A DNA stretch of 64,000 nucleotides from Ustulina deusta (Eukaryota; Ascomycota; Sordariomycetes; Xylariales; Xylariaceae). Where the stretch lies: NCBI GenBank assembly GCA_023159155.1, contig JAJNNX010000039.1:1-64000 (forward strand), written 5' to 3'. Under the pieces are notes generated by a model. The model saw only the letters and a program-made list of their open reading frames with translations. It had not been told where the DNA came from and searched no databases. Of this stretch, positions 36,257 through 50,275 are shown piece after piece (positions within the stretch are counted from its first letter, which is position 1; each line of letters begins with the position of its first letter). The translations under genes and the position numbers were made by a program.

Positions 36257-39200
36257 TACTTTTTTTTAAAACTAAAAGTTTAAATATAATTTTAGTTCAA
36301 AGTTATTAATAATATTAAATTTATATAGTTTTTTTTTATTATATTACTTTATTATTATTTTTATAATTGCTTATAAATTTATTAGTTATTATTATATATA
36401 TTTATTTTTATAATTTTATAAAAAGTTTAAATATTTTTTTATAAGTTTTATAAAATTAATTAAACTTAATTAATATATTTTTAAAATTTTAAGCTATATA
36501 CTAAATATTATTAAAATTATAACTTTTTTAAATAATTTAATACTATAGTTTTTTATTTTTTTATATATTTTTAATTATTTAATTTATTTAATTTTAAATT
36601 TTGCTTTATTATTAATATTTTTAGCTAAAAATAATAACTAGATTTATTAAAATAAAAAATTATTGTTTATTTTTTATAATTAGTTAATATAAAACAAGTT
36701 TTTTATTTTATAAAAATTAAGCAAATTAAAAATATAGCTAAATTTTTATTTTTTAAAAATTTTAAAAAGTCCGATTAATCAAAAGTCTAATTTAATAATT
36801 AGTACTTATGTTATAAAAATTTTATTTTTTATTTTAAAATTTATTAAGCGTTTTTTTATTAGTTTATAGTTTATATTATTTTTATATAAAGGTTGCTATA
36901 TTATATACTATTTTTTAAACATTTTAAGTCTAATAAACTAATTTAAATATTTGCTGTTTAGTATTAGAATTTATAATAGTTTTATTAATATTTATTATTA
37001 AACAATTTTATACTTTAATTTTTATTATTATTTTTAATAGTAATATATTAATTAATAAATATTATAAAATATTATATATAAAATCTAAAGCAAAAAAACA
37101 AATATTTTAGTTGTTTTAATATTTATTAATATAAAAATAAAGTTATTAGTCTAGTTTTTAATTAATTAATTTTATTATTTTTTAGGTCTAAAAGTAGTAA
37201 ATATTACTAAAATAGTATTTAGTACTTATAAAATTATTAATTATTACTATAAATTTAAAAATAAATAATTTTATTTTATTTAATATTTATATATTTAATA
37301 TATTAAAAAATCTATATAAACTTTTGTAATATTATATAGCTAATAATTTTGTAATATTTATTTTTTTGCTAAATAAAATTATAATTAAATAGCTAAACTT
37401 ATTTATAAATATTTATATATAATTATAATTTTATTATTTATTATTATATATTGCTATATTATAGCTAATATAAATAATAAATAAAAAAAACTAAAAGTTT
37501 TATTTTATAATATTTTGTTTTTTTTATAATTATATTTTAAATAAAACTAGTAATATTTTTATTTTAATATTTTAATTATTTTATATTAATTTTAATATAT
37601 AATAATTAAAAATATATAAGTTTTTTAAATTAAAACTATAAAAAAAAATAGTCCTATTTAAAATAACTTTAAGTATATATAGCTTTTTATTTTTATTTTT
37701 TAAATTTTATAATTAGTTTTTTTGTTTAATTAAGTTTACTAGGTTAGCTTTTTAAAAAGTATTAAATAAAAAATCTATAATTAATATAAAACTTAATATT
37801 TTATTAAAAAAAACTAATATTATTGTTTTTTTTTTTAGTTTTTTTAGTTTTAATTATAAAAAGCTTTATTATTTTTTTTAATAAAGTATTAGTTACTATA
37901 TTTTAATTAGTACTAAAAAATAATATTAAAGTTTAATAAAAAGTTAGCTTAATATATTTATTGCATTAATAAAATTTATTTATTTAAAAAATATAATAAA
38001 GCTTAATAATTAATTATTATAAAAAATTTAGTTCTAAAAAGTTTTAAATTAAATAAACTTATTTAATTAGTATTATTATTTAAAAAAAATATTTTATAAG
38101 TTTTTAAAATATATTTTATTATTATTATTAAATAATTTTTTTTATTATATTATATAAAATATTTATTTTTATTTATATTAATTAGCTAAGATTCAAAAAA
38201 AGTAAAACAAACGTTTTATATATTAGTAATTTTATATATTTAAAAGTTTATTTTTGTTTTAATCCTATTATAAATAGTTTATTTTTTTTAATAGTTAATT
38301 TAAAAATATAGTAATTTTATTAATATAATAAATAAATATATAAATATAATTATAAAGCTTAAAAAATAACTAAATTAATTTAATATTTTTAAAATTATTA
38401 AAATTTTAATAAAATTAATTCTAATTTTTATTTTAGTTTTTATAATTATTTTTAAATAATTAATAATAAATATATTAAAACAAAACTTTTTAATATTTTT
38501 TTAATAGTTAGTTTAATATAAGCAATAAATTATTTTTTTATAATAAGTTTAATATTATTTTTTAGTTTTAAAATAAATAAAAATATTATTTATATAAATA
38601 TTTGCAAATTTATTTAAAAGTTTTTAAATTTATATATTAATAAAAGTTTATTATTAAGTAAGTTTTATTTTTAAACTAAATAATAAAACTTTTTATTAAA
38701 ATTTTTTTTTATAAGTTTAAAAAAAAAAAAAAATTTTATAATTAATAATAATTAATAAAAAGTTTTAATAAGATCTAGTTTTATAAAATAAATAATATTA
38801 TAATAATTAAATATAATACTACTAATATTTAAAACTAATATAATTTAATTTTTTAAATTTATATTTTTTTATTAATAATTAATTATAAACTTATATTTAA
38901 TTAACTTAAGTTTAAATATAAATAAAATAAAAATAATGTTTAAGTTTATATTTTATTTAATAAAATAAATTATATAAATATTTAATATTAATAAAGTTTA
39001 GAAATATATTTTTTATTATTAAGTTCTAGTATTATATTAAATTTTAGTTATAATAATAGCAAAACTTTAGATTTTTTTTTTTAGGTATAATAATTAAAAA
39101 AATAAAAATTTTCGTATTAGTTTTTTATACTTAAAAATTTTTTTTTTAAAAAATAAAATTAGTTTATTATTAAAAATCTTTTATAATACTACTCAGCTAA

Positions 39201-41107
39201 TCTAAATTTATTTTTTTTATAAAATATTAAATTTTTTTAAATTTTTTTTAAATAATTTAATATAATTATTTTTAGTTATTATAAACTTAATTATAATAAG
39301 TTTTTTTAAAGTTTTTTTAAAGTTTTTTTAATTAAATATTTTTATTTATTTTAATAAAAATAATTTTAGAAATTTTATATAATTTTTTTAATAATAGTTT
39401 AGTTTTTTTTTAAAAAATTATTATATAAACTTTTTTTATTTTAAGTTTAAAAGTTCTTAGTTTTTTTTATATTTTTTTAGTTTTAGTTATTTTAATATTT
39501 AATAATATTTTTTTAATGCTTAATTATATTAATTAGTATTTTTTTATATTTCTAGGTTTATATTTTATTATTTATAATTAAAAAGTTTAATTATAATTAT
39601 TAATAAAAATTAATTATTTAGCTAGATTAACTATTATTTTTAAGTTTTTATTAAAATATTTTGTTTTATTAATTATTTAATACTAATAATAATATTATAA
39701 CTAAAATTATTAATTATTAATTTTTATTATATATATTAAATATTTATAAATTTTACTAATTATTTTATTTTAATAGTTATAAATTTTTAAAGTTTAACTA
39801 AACAAACTATTTTTATTTTTAATTATTGCTTAACTTATTATATAAATTTATAGCTAATTATCAAAAAAAATAAGCTTTAATATTTTTAATTTATAATTAA
39901 ATAAATATTTTAAAAATAATTAATTTATTTTAGTTATATATTTTAGCTAAAATAAGTAAAAAAACTAACAAAAAAACTTTTATTAGTTTTATTTGTTTTT
40001 TAAATTAAATAAACTATTATACCTATTTTTATTATAGATTTTTTTTATTACTTAAATATTTAAAACTTTTAAGCTTTTAATTAAAACAATTAATTAATAT
40101 ATATATATTTTTTTTTACTATAAATAAAATAAGTTTTATTATTTTAATAAACTTTTTTTTTTTATGATTAGTGCTTATTTTAATTATTTTACAATAAATT
40201 TTGTAAAATTTTTTAAATTTATTAAAAATTAGTAAATAAGTTTACTAAAAATTTAATTTATTAATAGTTTTTATAAGTTTATTTAGTATTATATATTAAT
40301 TTAATAATTTTAGTAATAAATAATTTATAAAAAATATTTAAATTTATATAAAAATAGTTCTATAATTTATATTTTTATTATAATTTAATAAATGAATATT
40401 TTTAAACTAAACTATTAAATATAAAAATAAACTTATTCATATTTTTATTAATTTTATATATATAAATTTAAAATATTTTATAAATAATAATTATTTAATT
40501 AAAATTATAATAAATTATTAATAAAATTTAAATTATTTTAATAATATTATTAAATAGTTTTTTAATTAAATAAAAATATATCTTTTTAATTAGTTTATAA
40601 TATATTAAAATTAATTATTTTTAGTTTAAAATATAATAATATTTTTATTTAGTTTTTTATATTTTAGTTTTTTTAATATAAATAAAGTTTAAAGCGCTAA
40701 AAAATAAGCTAATAAAATAAAGAATAAATAGAGCAATAAAACTAAAAAATTTAAAATTAATATTTTTAAATATATTTTTTATTATTAAATTATAGTTATT
40801 TTTTAAAAGTATTAAAATAAAGATAACAAAAAATTAATGTTTTATTTTTTTTTTTATTAAAAATTTTTTATTAGAACTAATATAAAATTATAAGTTTATA
40901 TAACTATAATATTTTTTAATATATTTTTAAATATATTATTTATTTTAAATTATTTTAGCTCTAGTTTAAATTTTGCTTTTTTAAGTTTTAACTTTTTGTT
41001 TTTTTTAAATTTTTTTTAAAATATTAGTTTGTTTAAAACGTTTATAAAAAAATATAATACAAAATTTTTTTTTAAATTATTTAATAATAAAAAGCTAGCT
41101 TTATTTT

Positions 41108-41344
41108 GTTATAATTAGTTAAGTAAAGCTTTTATAGCTAGTTTATTAATACTATAAACAAAGACTCTAAGCTAAAAAAAAAAAAAAAAAAAAAAAAAAG
41201 TCAGAGTTTATAAAGTGGGTAGATATAGACTTTATATGTATAGCGATAGAATTATAGCTTAATCCGTGTATAGATTTTTTATTTTATTATTATATAAGTT
41301 TAGAATTTTTATAAGTTTTGCTAAAACTATACTAATTATTATAT
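41108..41344 (+). repeat. LTR 2 (shared) of the tandem array
   Basis: Starts GTTATAATTAG, A-run at about 41177-41199, ends TTATTATAT, and is followed by internal sequence instead of host DNA. Confidence 0.7.
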
Positions 41345-43082
41345 TTTTTTTTTTAAAACTAAAAGTTTAGATATAATTTTAATTTAAAATTATTAATAAT
41401 ATTAAGTTTATATAGTTTTTTTATATTATATTGCTTTATTATTATTTTTATAATTGTTTATAAATTTGTTAGCTATTGCTATATATATTTATTTTTATAA
41501 TTTTATAAAAAATTTAAAAACTTTTTTATAAGTTTTATAAAATTAATTAAGTTTAATTAATATATTTTAAAAATTTTAAGCTATATATTAAATATTATTA
41601 AAATTATAGTTTTTTTAAGCAATTTAATATTATAACTTTTTATTTTTTATATATATTTTTAATTGTTTAATTTATTTAACTTTAAATTTTATTTTATTAT
41701 TAATATTTTTAGCTAAAAATAATAATTAAATTTATTAAAATAAAAGATTATTGCTTATTTTTTATAATTAGTTAATATAAAATAAGTTTTTTATTTTATA
41801 AAAATTAAGCAAATTAAAAATATAGCTAAATTTTTGTTTTTTTAAGATTTTAAAAAATTTAACTAATTAGAAGTTTAATCTAATAGTTAATACTTGCATT
41901 ATAAAGCTTGTTTTTTATTTTAAAATTTATTAAGTATTTTTTTTTTGTTAGCTTACAGCTTATATTATTTTCATACAAGGGTTGCTATATTATATATTAT
42001 TTAATATTAGAATTTATAATAGTTTTATTAATATTTATTATTAAGAAGTTTTATATTTTAATTTTTATTGCTATTTTTAATAGTAATATATTAATTCATA
42101 AATATTATAAAAAATTATTAGTTTAGTTTTTGATTAGTTAATTTTATTGCTTTTTAGGTCTAAAAGTAGTAAATATTACTAAAATAATATTTAGTACTTA
42201 TAAAACTATTAATTATTATTATAAACTTAAAAATAAATAGTTTTATATTATTTAATATTTATATATTTAGTATACTAAAAAATCTATATAAATTTTTATA
42301 GTATTATATAGCTAGTAATTCTATAATATTTATTTTTTTACTAAATAAAGTTATAATTTAATAGCTAAATTTATTTATAAATATTTATATATAGTTATAA
42401 CTTTATTAGTTAAATAGTATATTTTTACTATTTATTACTATATATTACTATATTATAGCTAATATAAATAATAAATAAATAAAATTAAAAGTTTTATTTT
42501 ATAATATTTCGTTTTTTTTATAGTTATAATAATTATATATATATTATTTATAATTATATTTTAAATAAAACTAATAGTATTTTTGTTTTAATATTTTAAT
42601 TATTTTATATTAATTTTAATATATAGTAATTAGAAATATATAAACTTTTTAAATTAAAATTATATAAAAAAAATAGTTTTATTTAAAGTAATTTTAAGTA
42701 TATATAGCTTTTTGTTTTTATTTTTTAGATTTTATAGCTAATTTTTTTATTTAATTATGTTTATTAAATTAGCTTTTTAAAAAATATTAAATAAAATATT
42801 TATAGTTAATATAAGACTTAATATTTTGTTAAATAAAACTAATATTAATTTTTTTTTTTAGTTTTTTTAGTTTTAATTATAAAAAATTTAGCTATTTTTT
42901 TTAATAAAATATTAACTATTATATTTTTTTTTTTTAGTTAGTATTAAAAAATAATATTAAAGTTTAATAAAAAATTAGTTTAATATACTTATTATATTAA
43001 TAAAATCTATTTATTTAAAAAATATAACAAAATTTAATAATTAGTTATTATAAAAGACTTAGTTTTAAAAAGCTTTAAGTAG

Positions 43083-43450
43083 TGCAGTAGGGCTAGTACG
43101 CGCATATAAGAGACAGGTCTTTAGTTATAAAATAAAACATATTCTTAGAAACCTCGGAGATTATAGAAATAAAAAATATAAAAAGCACACGTTTTTATTT
43201 AAAGTTATAAAAAACTTCTTTTTTTAAAAAGCAAACAACAAACAATTATTACAAAATATTAAATAAGAATTAAAATTTTGTTTTTATTAATTAATTATTG
43301 CGTTTTTATTTATAATTATAAATTAAATTTTAACTTAATATATACAAAAATTTATAAGCTAAAAAACATAGTCCAATATAAAAAAATTAAATAAGTTTAG
43401 TTAGTTTAAGTATATAATACGCTAATTAAAAGCTCTGCTTTATTTTATTA
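43083..43450. repeat. Left LTR of element C
   Basis: 368 bp starting TGCAGTAGGGCTAGTACGCG. The following internal bases (TTAATATTTTT) could be a mutated TTGG-type primer-binding site, which would make plus the coding direction; this is speculative. Confidence 0.7.
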
Positions 43451-46400
43451 ATATTTTTAATAAAGTAATAAAAATCAATATTACTTAATGTTTTTTAAAG
43501 CATAACCTATAATTAAAAGCTAATATTTTTAGCTAATATACCTAACACACAAAAACTAACCACTAATTATACTAATTAGTTATATTTTTTTTAATAAATT
43601 TTTATATAAAGCTAGACTTTTAATATAATTTAATAATATAATATAAAAATAATAAAAAACTAATTATAATAAAAATTAAATAAATATAAAGTATTAATAA
43701 AACTATTATTTTTAAAACAATTAATTATAAAAATACTAATAATATTATACTGCTTTTATTAAATCTATAAAAAAAATATAAAACTTAACTATAATTATAT
43801 TAAAAAAACTAATATATTTATTAAACTTAAATATATATAAACTTTTAATAAAAAACTTATAAAAGTATTATATTAATTATATATGCTTATATAGTAATAA
43901 AAACAATAAAATATTAAATAAAAAAATATTATTAAAACCTAAAAACTATTATTTTATTTTTAAAACATTTATTATTTTGTTATTTTTATATACTAATAGT
44001 CCTAATTAATAACTTAAAATAAATAACTTAAACATTTAAAAATAACTATAAAACTTTAGGTTTTTTTTAATAAAGTTTACTTTAAATATTTTAATTATAA
44101 ATATATCTATTTCTAATACTATACTAACTAATAATTAGACCAATAAATATTAACTAGCTAAGCTTTTAATATTTATATAATTAGCTTTTAAAAGTATTGC
44201 AGTTCTATATATTGTTAGTTTATTTATTTTTAATCTTATATTTTGCTTTTAGAACTAATTTAATAAAAAAAATATAACTAAATAGTTTTATAAAATAAAA
44301 AAACTTTTTAAGTTATACAAACTTTTATAAACTAAATAAATTAATTAATTACTATACTAAATAAAAATTATAATTAAAAAATATATAATCTAATATATTA
44401 TTAGTTTTTATACTAATTAAAATTAAACTATTATAAACTTAAAATAAAAATATAAAACAATTAATCCTAAACAAACCTAATTATAAAAAAAATAACTTAT
44501 TAAATTTTTTTTAAATACTAAAACAACTTTTTAAAATTATACTTAATTTTTTTTTAACTATAGAGCTTTAATTAATAAACTTAGCTAAAAAATATTTTTA
44601 ATATTTAAAAAGTTTTACTTATATAATTTAATTAAATTAATTCTTTTTAATTATTTTAAAAATATTTTTAATAAATATAGAATTACTAAAAATAACTTAT
44701 AATAAAAAAAATATATTAATGCTATAAATATTTTTAAACAATAAGCTAACTTAAATTTTTTTTTTTAGTTATAAATAATAATATTAAGTTTTTTAAATAG
44801 TACTATTAATCTAGAACTATTACTAAACATACTTTTTTATTTTATTTAGCAAGCTATATAAATATAACTATTTTAAGTTTTACTAGTTATTTCTTTAACC
44901 TAGCTATTTATAACTATTTTTTTATTATATTTTTAATAGTCTATATATATATAAACCTAATAATTAAATAATTAATAACTAAAATAAAAAGCTTTTCTAT
45001 TCATAATATTGAAATAACCAAAATAATAACTAAAATAATATAATTATTAATTAACTAGAATTAATATTATACTTTTTTTAGTTAAACGTTTTATTAGAAA
45101 ATTAACTAGTAAAGTAGGCAGCAATACAAAAATAGCTAATTTAAAGCTTTTATTACTTAAACATAACAATTAAACTTTTAAAAATATAATTAATTAAATA
45201 GCTAGAATAACTTTAGAAATATTAGCAATAATTTATATAAATACTAGTTTTATAAAGCTAAAAATTATATATAATAAAGCTATAAATTAAAAAAAAATTA
45301 AAAAACTTTAAAGCTTTATATAAAAAATATAACTTTAAAGCTTAATATATTAGTTTATTATATATACTTTAGTATATTTGTTTACTTATAGTTAATATAA
45401 ATAAAATATTAAAAAAAAATAGAAATAGATTTATACTTTTAGCTTTAATATAGATTTATTATAACTATTTTAATAAATAATTTTTAGTAATTTTAATAGT
45501 TTATAAAGCTTTATATAAATTTAACTATATTTTAAAAGATTTAAATTTTAAAAACAAAACTTGATTATAAAACTTAAAACTTAGCAAAAATAAAAATACT
45601 TTAAATAATCTAGCTTAACTACTTGTTTTAATATTTAAATAATTAATTATAACTAATTAGCTTAACCCTAAAATAAAATTCTAAGCTAACTTAGTTTTTA
45701 TAAAATAATAAAAGTTTAATATTTTAGCTAAAAAAAAACTATTTAAAATTCTAATATAATAAATAGCAAAAATATTAAAATAAGCAAAAATTTATAGTAT
45801 TAAAAATAATTAATTAAGTTGTTTTTTTAAATAATTTATTAGCGCTTATAGTTCCGGACCCTATTAATATATTTAATATGCAAACCTACACAAAAGTTAT
45901 AATAACAAAAAAAAAAACGCTTAAATAAAAAAAACAATACTACGCTTAAAACTTATAATATTACTTAACCTTATAAAATAACTAGCGCTATAATAAATAT
46001 AAATATTAATTAATAAATATTTTTATTTGTTTTAGGAATAAAAAAACACTAAGTATTTTTTAATAAAATTAATAATTTATTTAAAGCTAAAATAAGGTTA
46101 ATTTAAAAAGAACTACTAGGTTTATTTTTTAATATATTAGAATTACTTGCAGTATAAGCTTTTAAAATAGAATAAATATTAGGCAAAAAAACAATTAGAT
46201 TAAATTAACCAAATAAACTTAAGTTTAAAGCAAATAATTAATAATATATATATAACGTTATAAAAATTTATAAAAAAAGTTTATAAAACTTTTTAAATAA
46301 ATATATTATTATAGAACATAAAAAATTATATAAAAGCTATACTTAAAATTATAATAAAAATTAAAAAATTAGTAAAAAGCTTACTAATTATTAGATTTTT

Positions 46401-49400
46401 TAATACTAGTGCTTAATTATATATTTTAATAAAAAATTATATTAAAAATAACTAACTTTTTATAATTAATACTTAAATAACTTAAAATAAATATTTTATT
46501 AAACTAAAAATATTTTTATAATTATATAAAAGAATTATTATTTAGCTAGTATAAATTATTAAAAAATATATATAAACTATTTTTATATATATAGTTTTAA
46601 ATAAAAAAATAACTATTTTTTTATTTTTAAAAATGAACTTTTTAAAAATTATAAATTATATTTTTTATTTTAAGAATTTAGTTCTAATAGCTATATTTAT
46701 TTTTAGTAATATATATATTATTGCTTTTATAACCCTACTTATTTAATTATGCTTTTATAATAAATTAGCAATTAAAGCTATAAAAAATTAATAGCTATTT
46801 ATATATAAAAAACTGCTATAAATAGCTATAATTAATTTTTCATTAATATTTAAATTTTATTTTTATTATATATTACTAAAATAACTTTTAATTTAGCACT
46901 AAACTTAAATAATAAAATTATATAAAAATATTTTTATAATATTAATTAGCTACCTGCAAACTATATAAACTAAATACTAAAATTAAATAATAATATTTTT
47001 TTTATAAATATTTTATTAAATAATAAATTTTTAATAATTTTTAGAACTATTATTTATAAAGCTATAAAAAAAGCAAAAAAAACAAAAATCTTAAGAACTA
47101 AATAAATAATATATAAGCCTAAATTAAAAAAAGTTTATTTAGTTAATAATATAAAATATAATAGTTCTATATTTTTAAAGTTAATTAATTAAAAAGAAAA
47201 AGCTCTAGCAAAAATATATAATTAGCACAAACTAAACAAAATATTTAAAAAAAAAAAAATTTATTTAAATATTTATTTATATTTTGTTATATAACTTAAA
47301 AAATTTAATTAATTAAAAAACGCTTTTAAAAAATAAAAATAAAAACATAAAAATATTAAAACTTACTAATTTAAAAAAAACTTTTAATTAAAGTATTATA
47401 TAAATATAAAATAACTTTAGTTTAAAATTTTAGCAAAATTAAAAAAATATATAATAAAATTATACTATTATATAAGATCTAAATAATATTATATAAAGCT
47501 TAACAAGCAAAAAAAATCTTTATTTTTGTATTATTATAAAAGAAAGTACTAAATATACTTAAAACCTAACTTATAAACAATATATTAAAAAAAAATATAG
47601 TATATATTAAAACATATAGTTTATAATAAAAAAAAAATAAAAAGCTTAAACTAATTAACTCTACAACTAAACTAAATATAGTTATAATTTAAAATATTTT
47701 TTTATTAAAAAACTATAATAAATTTACTAAAAAATTTATTATATATAAAATTTTATTAATAATTAACTTTTTTTTTAAATATAATTAAATAATATTTTTT
47801 TTTATTAAGTACTAATAGTTTTTTTTATATTACTTAGAATTTTATAAATAATAATATTTCTTTAAAGCATAACAAATTTAATAGTTTACTTTTTTAAAAT
47901 AGTTAGCTAAATACTATGTAATATTATATTTAAAAAATATAAACTATTCTTTAATAATATAAAAATTAAAAAATTTATTACTTATTATAATAATTAAAAA
48001 ATTATTTCTAGCATATAGTAATTTATTTTTAAATATATTAAAAATATTAATATAGTAATATTATAAAAATAAAAGCTTTTTTAAAAATAAATAGTTATTA
48101 TTAAACATAAATAAAAATATATATTATAATAATATTTTTATTAATTATTCTTTTTTAATATAATATTAAGTTTATTTAAAAACATAATTAAAAACAAACA
48201 ATAATAATATTATAATAAGCTTTAATAATTACTTTTTGCTTAATTACTTTAAATTATAAAGCTAAAAAAATCTAACTAAAAGTTAATGCTTTAAAAAAAA
48301 AAAAAACGCTATATTTTATTAACTAATTAAAAATAAAATATATTTGTCCAAATATAAATTAAAAACTTAAAAAAAATTTAAATTAAATTATAACGCAACA
48401 AAAAAAAAAATACCTAAAAGTTATTAAAGCTTTTTACTAACTATAAAACTATTTATATAAAATGAAATTTTATTTAAAAATAAATATAAAAATATTAATT
48501 ACTTAGCTAAATAATAAATTTTTTATATTACTTAGCGCAGTTCTAACTTAATAAGTTATTTTTATTAAAATATTTAACTTTAAATTATACTATATTTTTA
48601 AAAAAAACATATAGTAGCAAACAAACTATTATATGAACTAAAAAAACTATTAAATAAATTAAATAATTAATAAAAAAAAATATAAAAAATTTTATTAATT
48701 TTTAATTTTATATTATAATAATTAAATTAATAATTGCTTTAAATATTATTATTTTTTTTAAACTAAAATGAAAATAGTTAATATATTTATAAAAGCTAGT
48801 AATATATTTTACTACTAAAAGTTTGTTTAATTGCTTTATAATAGTAATACAAAAAAAAAATTTATAAAAATTATTTTTAAAAAAAAACAAAACTATTATA
48901 TTAGATCTAATATTATATTAATAATTTTAATAATTAAAAATATTTTTTTTAAAAAAGCTATATATAACTAAAATATTAAAACTAAAATTTTATATATTAT
49001 AAAATTACTACCTAATATTATTAAAAAAACTTATATAAAAATATTAAAAATATTTTAAAAAGTTATAAGCTATACTAGTAAATATAAAACAAACGATCTA
49101 AAAAAAAATATTACTATAATAAAACTAAAAATATATTTATAAGCTAAATTTTTAATATTTAATTTATATTTAATAATAATAAATTTAAAGCAATTATTAA
49201 AACTAAATATAAAATATTAGCTTACTTTAAAACAATACTATTTTAATTAACTAATTTTAAAAATATTGTTTAATTTATTAATATAGTATTTTTATTAGGA
49301 TTAAATATAATAATAGTTCTAAAAATAAAAAAAAAGTTATAATAGTTAAAATATAACTTAGATTTATAATAACTTATAATATAATATATTATTTCTAAAG

Positions 49401-50089
49401 CTAAAAATGTATTAAGTTAAGCTATAAAGCAATTATTAATAGTTTTAAAAAAATAACTTAAAAAATAAAAAAAAGCTAGATTAAACAATTTAATAAAATA
49501 ATTTAAGGTAATATAAGTATTACTTAATACTATAGCTATAATATATATAAAATAGTTTATAGCTAATTATTAGTTTTATTAATTAAAAATATTATTTTAA
49601 TATAATAAATTATTAATTAGCAAAATATTTTTAATTATATATATTTTTTTAGTATATAAAGTATAGTAATTTAAAAAAAAACAAAAAAAATAACTAAAGT
49701 CTAATATATTATTACTAAAAAAAAACGCCAAGCTATAAAATGGGCTAATTAGTAATATATTTATAAAGTCTACTCTATAGCTTTAAAAAAAAAGATTTTG
49801 TTTTTATATTTAATATTTTACTAAATAATAATAAATTTTAAAGCGCTAAACTTTTATATAAATAAAAAAGCCTATTTTTTATAGTATTTAAAAAAAATAT
49901 AAAATATAAAATAAAAAAGCTAAAAAAATATATATAAATAGAAATTTATATATTAGATAGCTTATAACTATTTGTTAAAAATAAAACTAAATACTAGGAA
50001 TTAATTAATTTTACTACTAATAAATAAATAATAGGCTTATTAAAAGATAACTATTATAAAAAAGATATAAATATAGCTAGAACAGCCCT

Positions 50090-50275
50090 AATTAAAGCTA
50101 TAATATAACTAAACAAAAGCTAAACAAGGCTAAAATATAGCTAAATATAGCAAAAATATAACTAAAATAAGCTTAAATATATTTAAATATAACCTAAAAT
50201 ATAGCTAGATATAGCTAAAATATAGTTTAAATAAACTATAATATAGCTTAAATAAACTAAAAATATTAAAATATA
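50090..50275. repeat. Degenerate short tandem repeat inside element C
   Basis: About nine imperfect units related to TAAAATATAGCTAAATATAGC, spacing about 15-25 bp. It could be a mutated low-complexity coding repeat. Units vary too much for an exact period. Confidence 0.45.

Larger units (their letters stand above)
36021..43082 (+). mobile_element. Tandem LTR-internal-LTR-internal array (copies 3 and D)
   Basis: LTR 36021-36256 (starts TGTTACGATCAGTCGAG at 36020, the least mutated start seen), internal sequence to about 41106, LTR 41108-41344, then directly a second internal region (copy D) running to 43082, where a 12.4-kb element interrupts it. The internal regions are collinear with copy B. 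A shared central LTR is what LTR-LTR recombination or tandem insertion leaves. Heavily mutated, with several deletions relative to copy B. Confidence 0.7.

Noticed and set aside
41908..42126. Phe/Ile/Lys-only frames in AT blocks (also 48708-48890, 52837-53037, 59871-60221)
   Set aside because: Chance openings in RIP-mutated transposon DNA with extreme low complexity. They lie inside elements whose homologous copies are closed.
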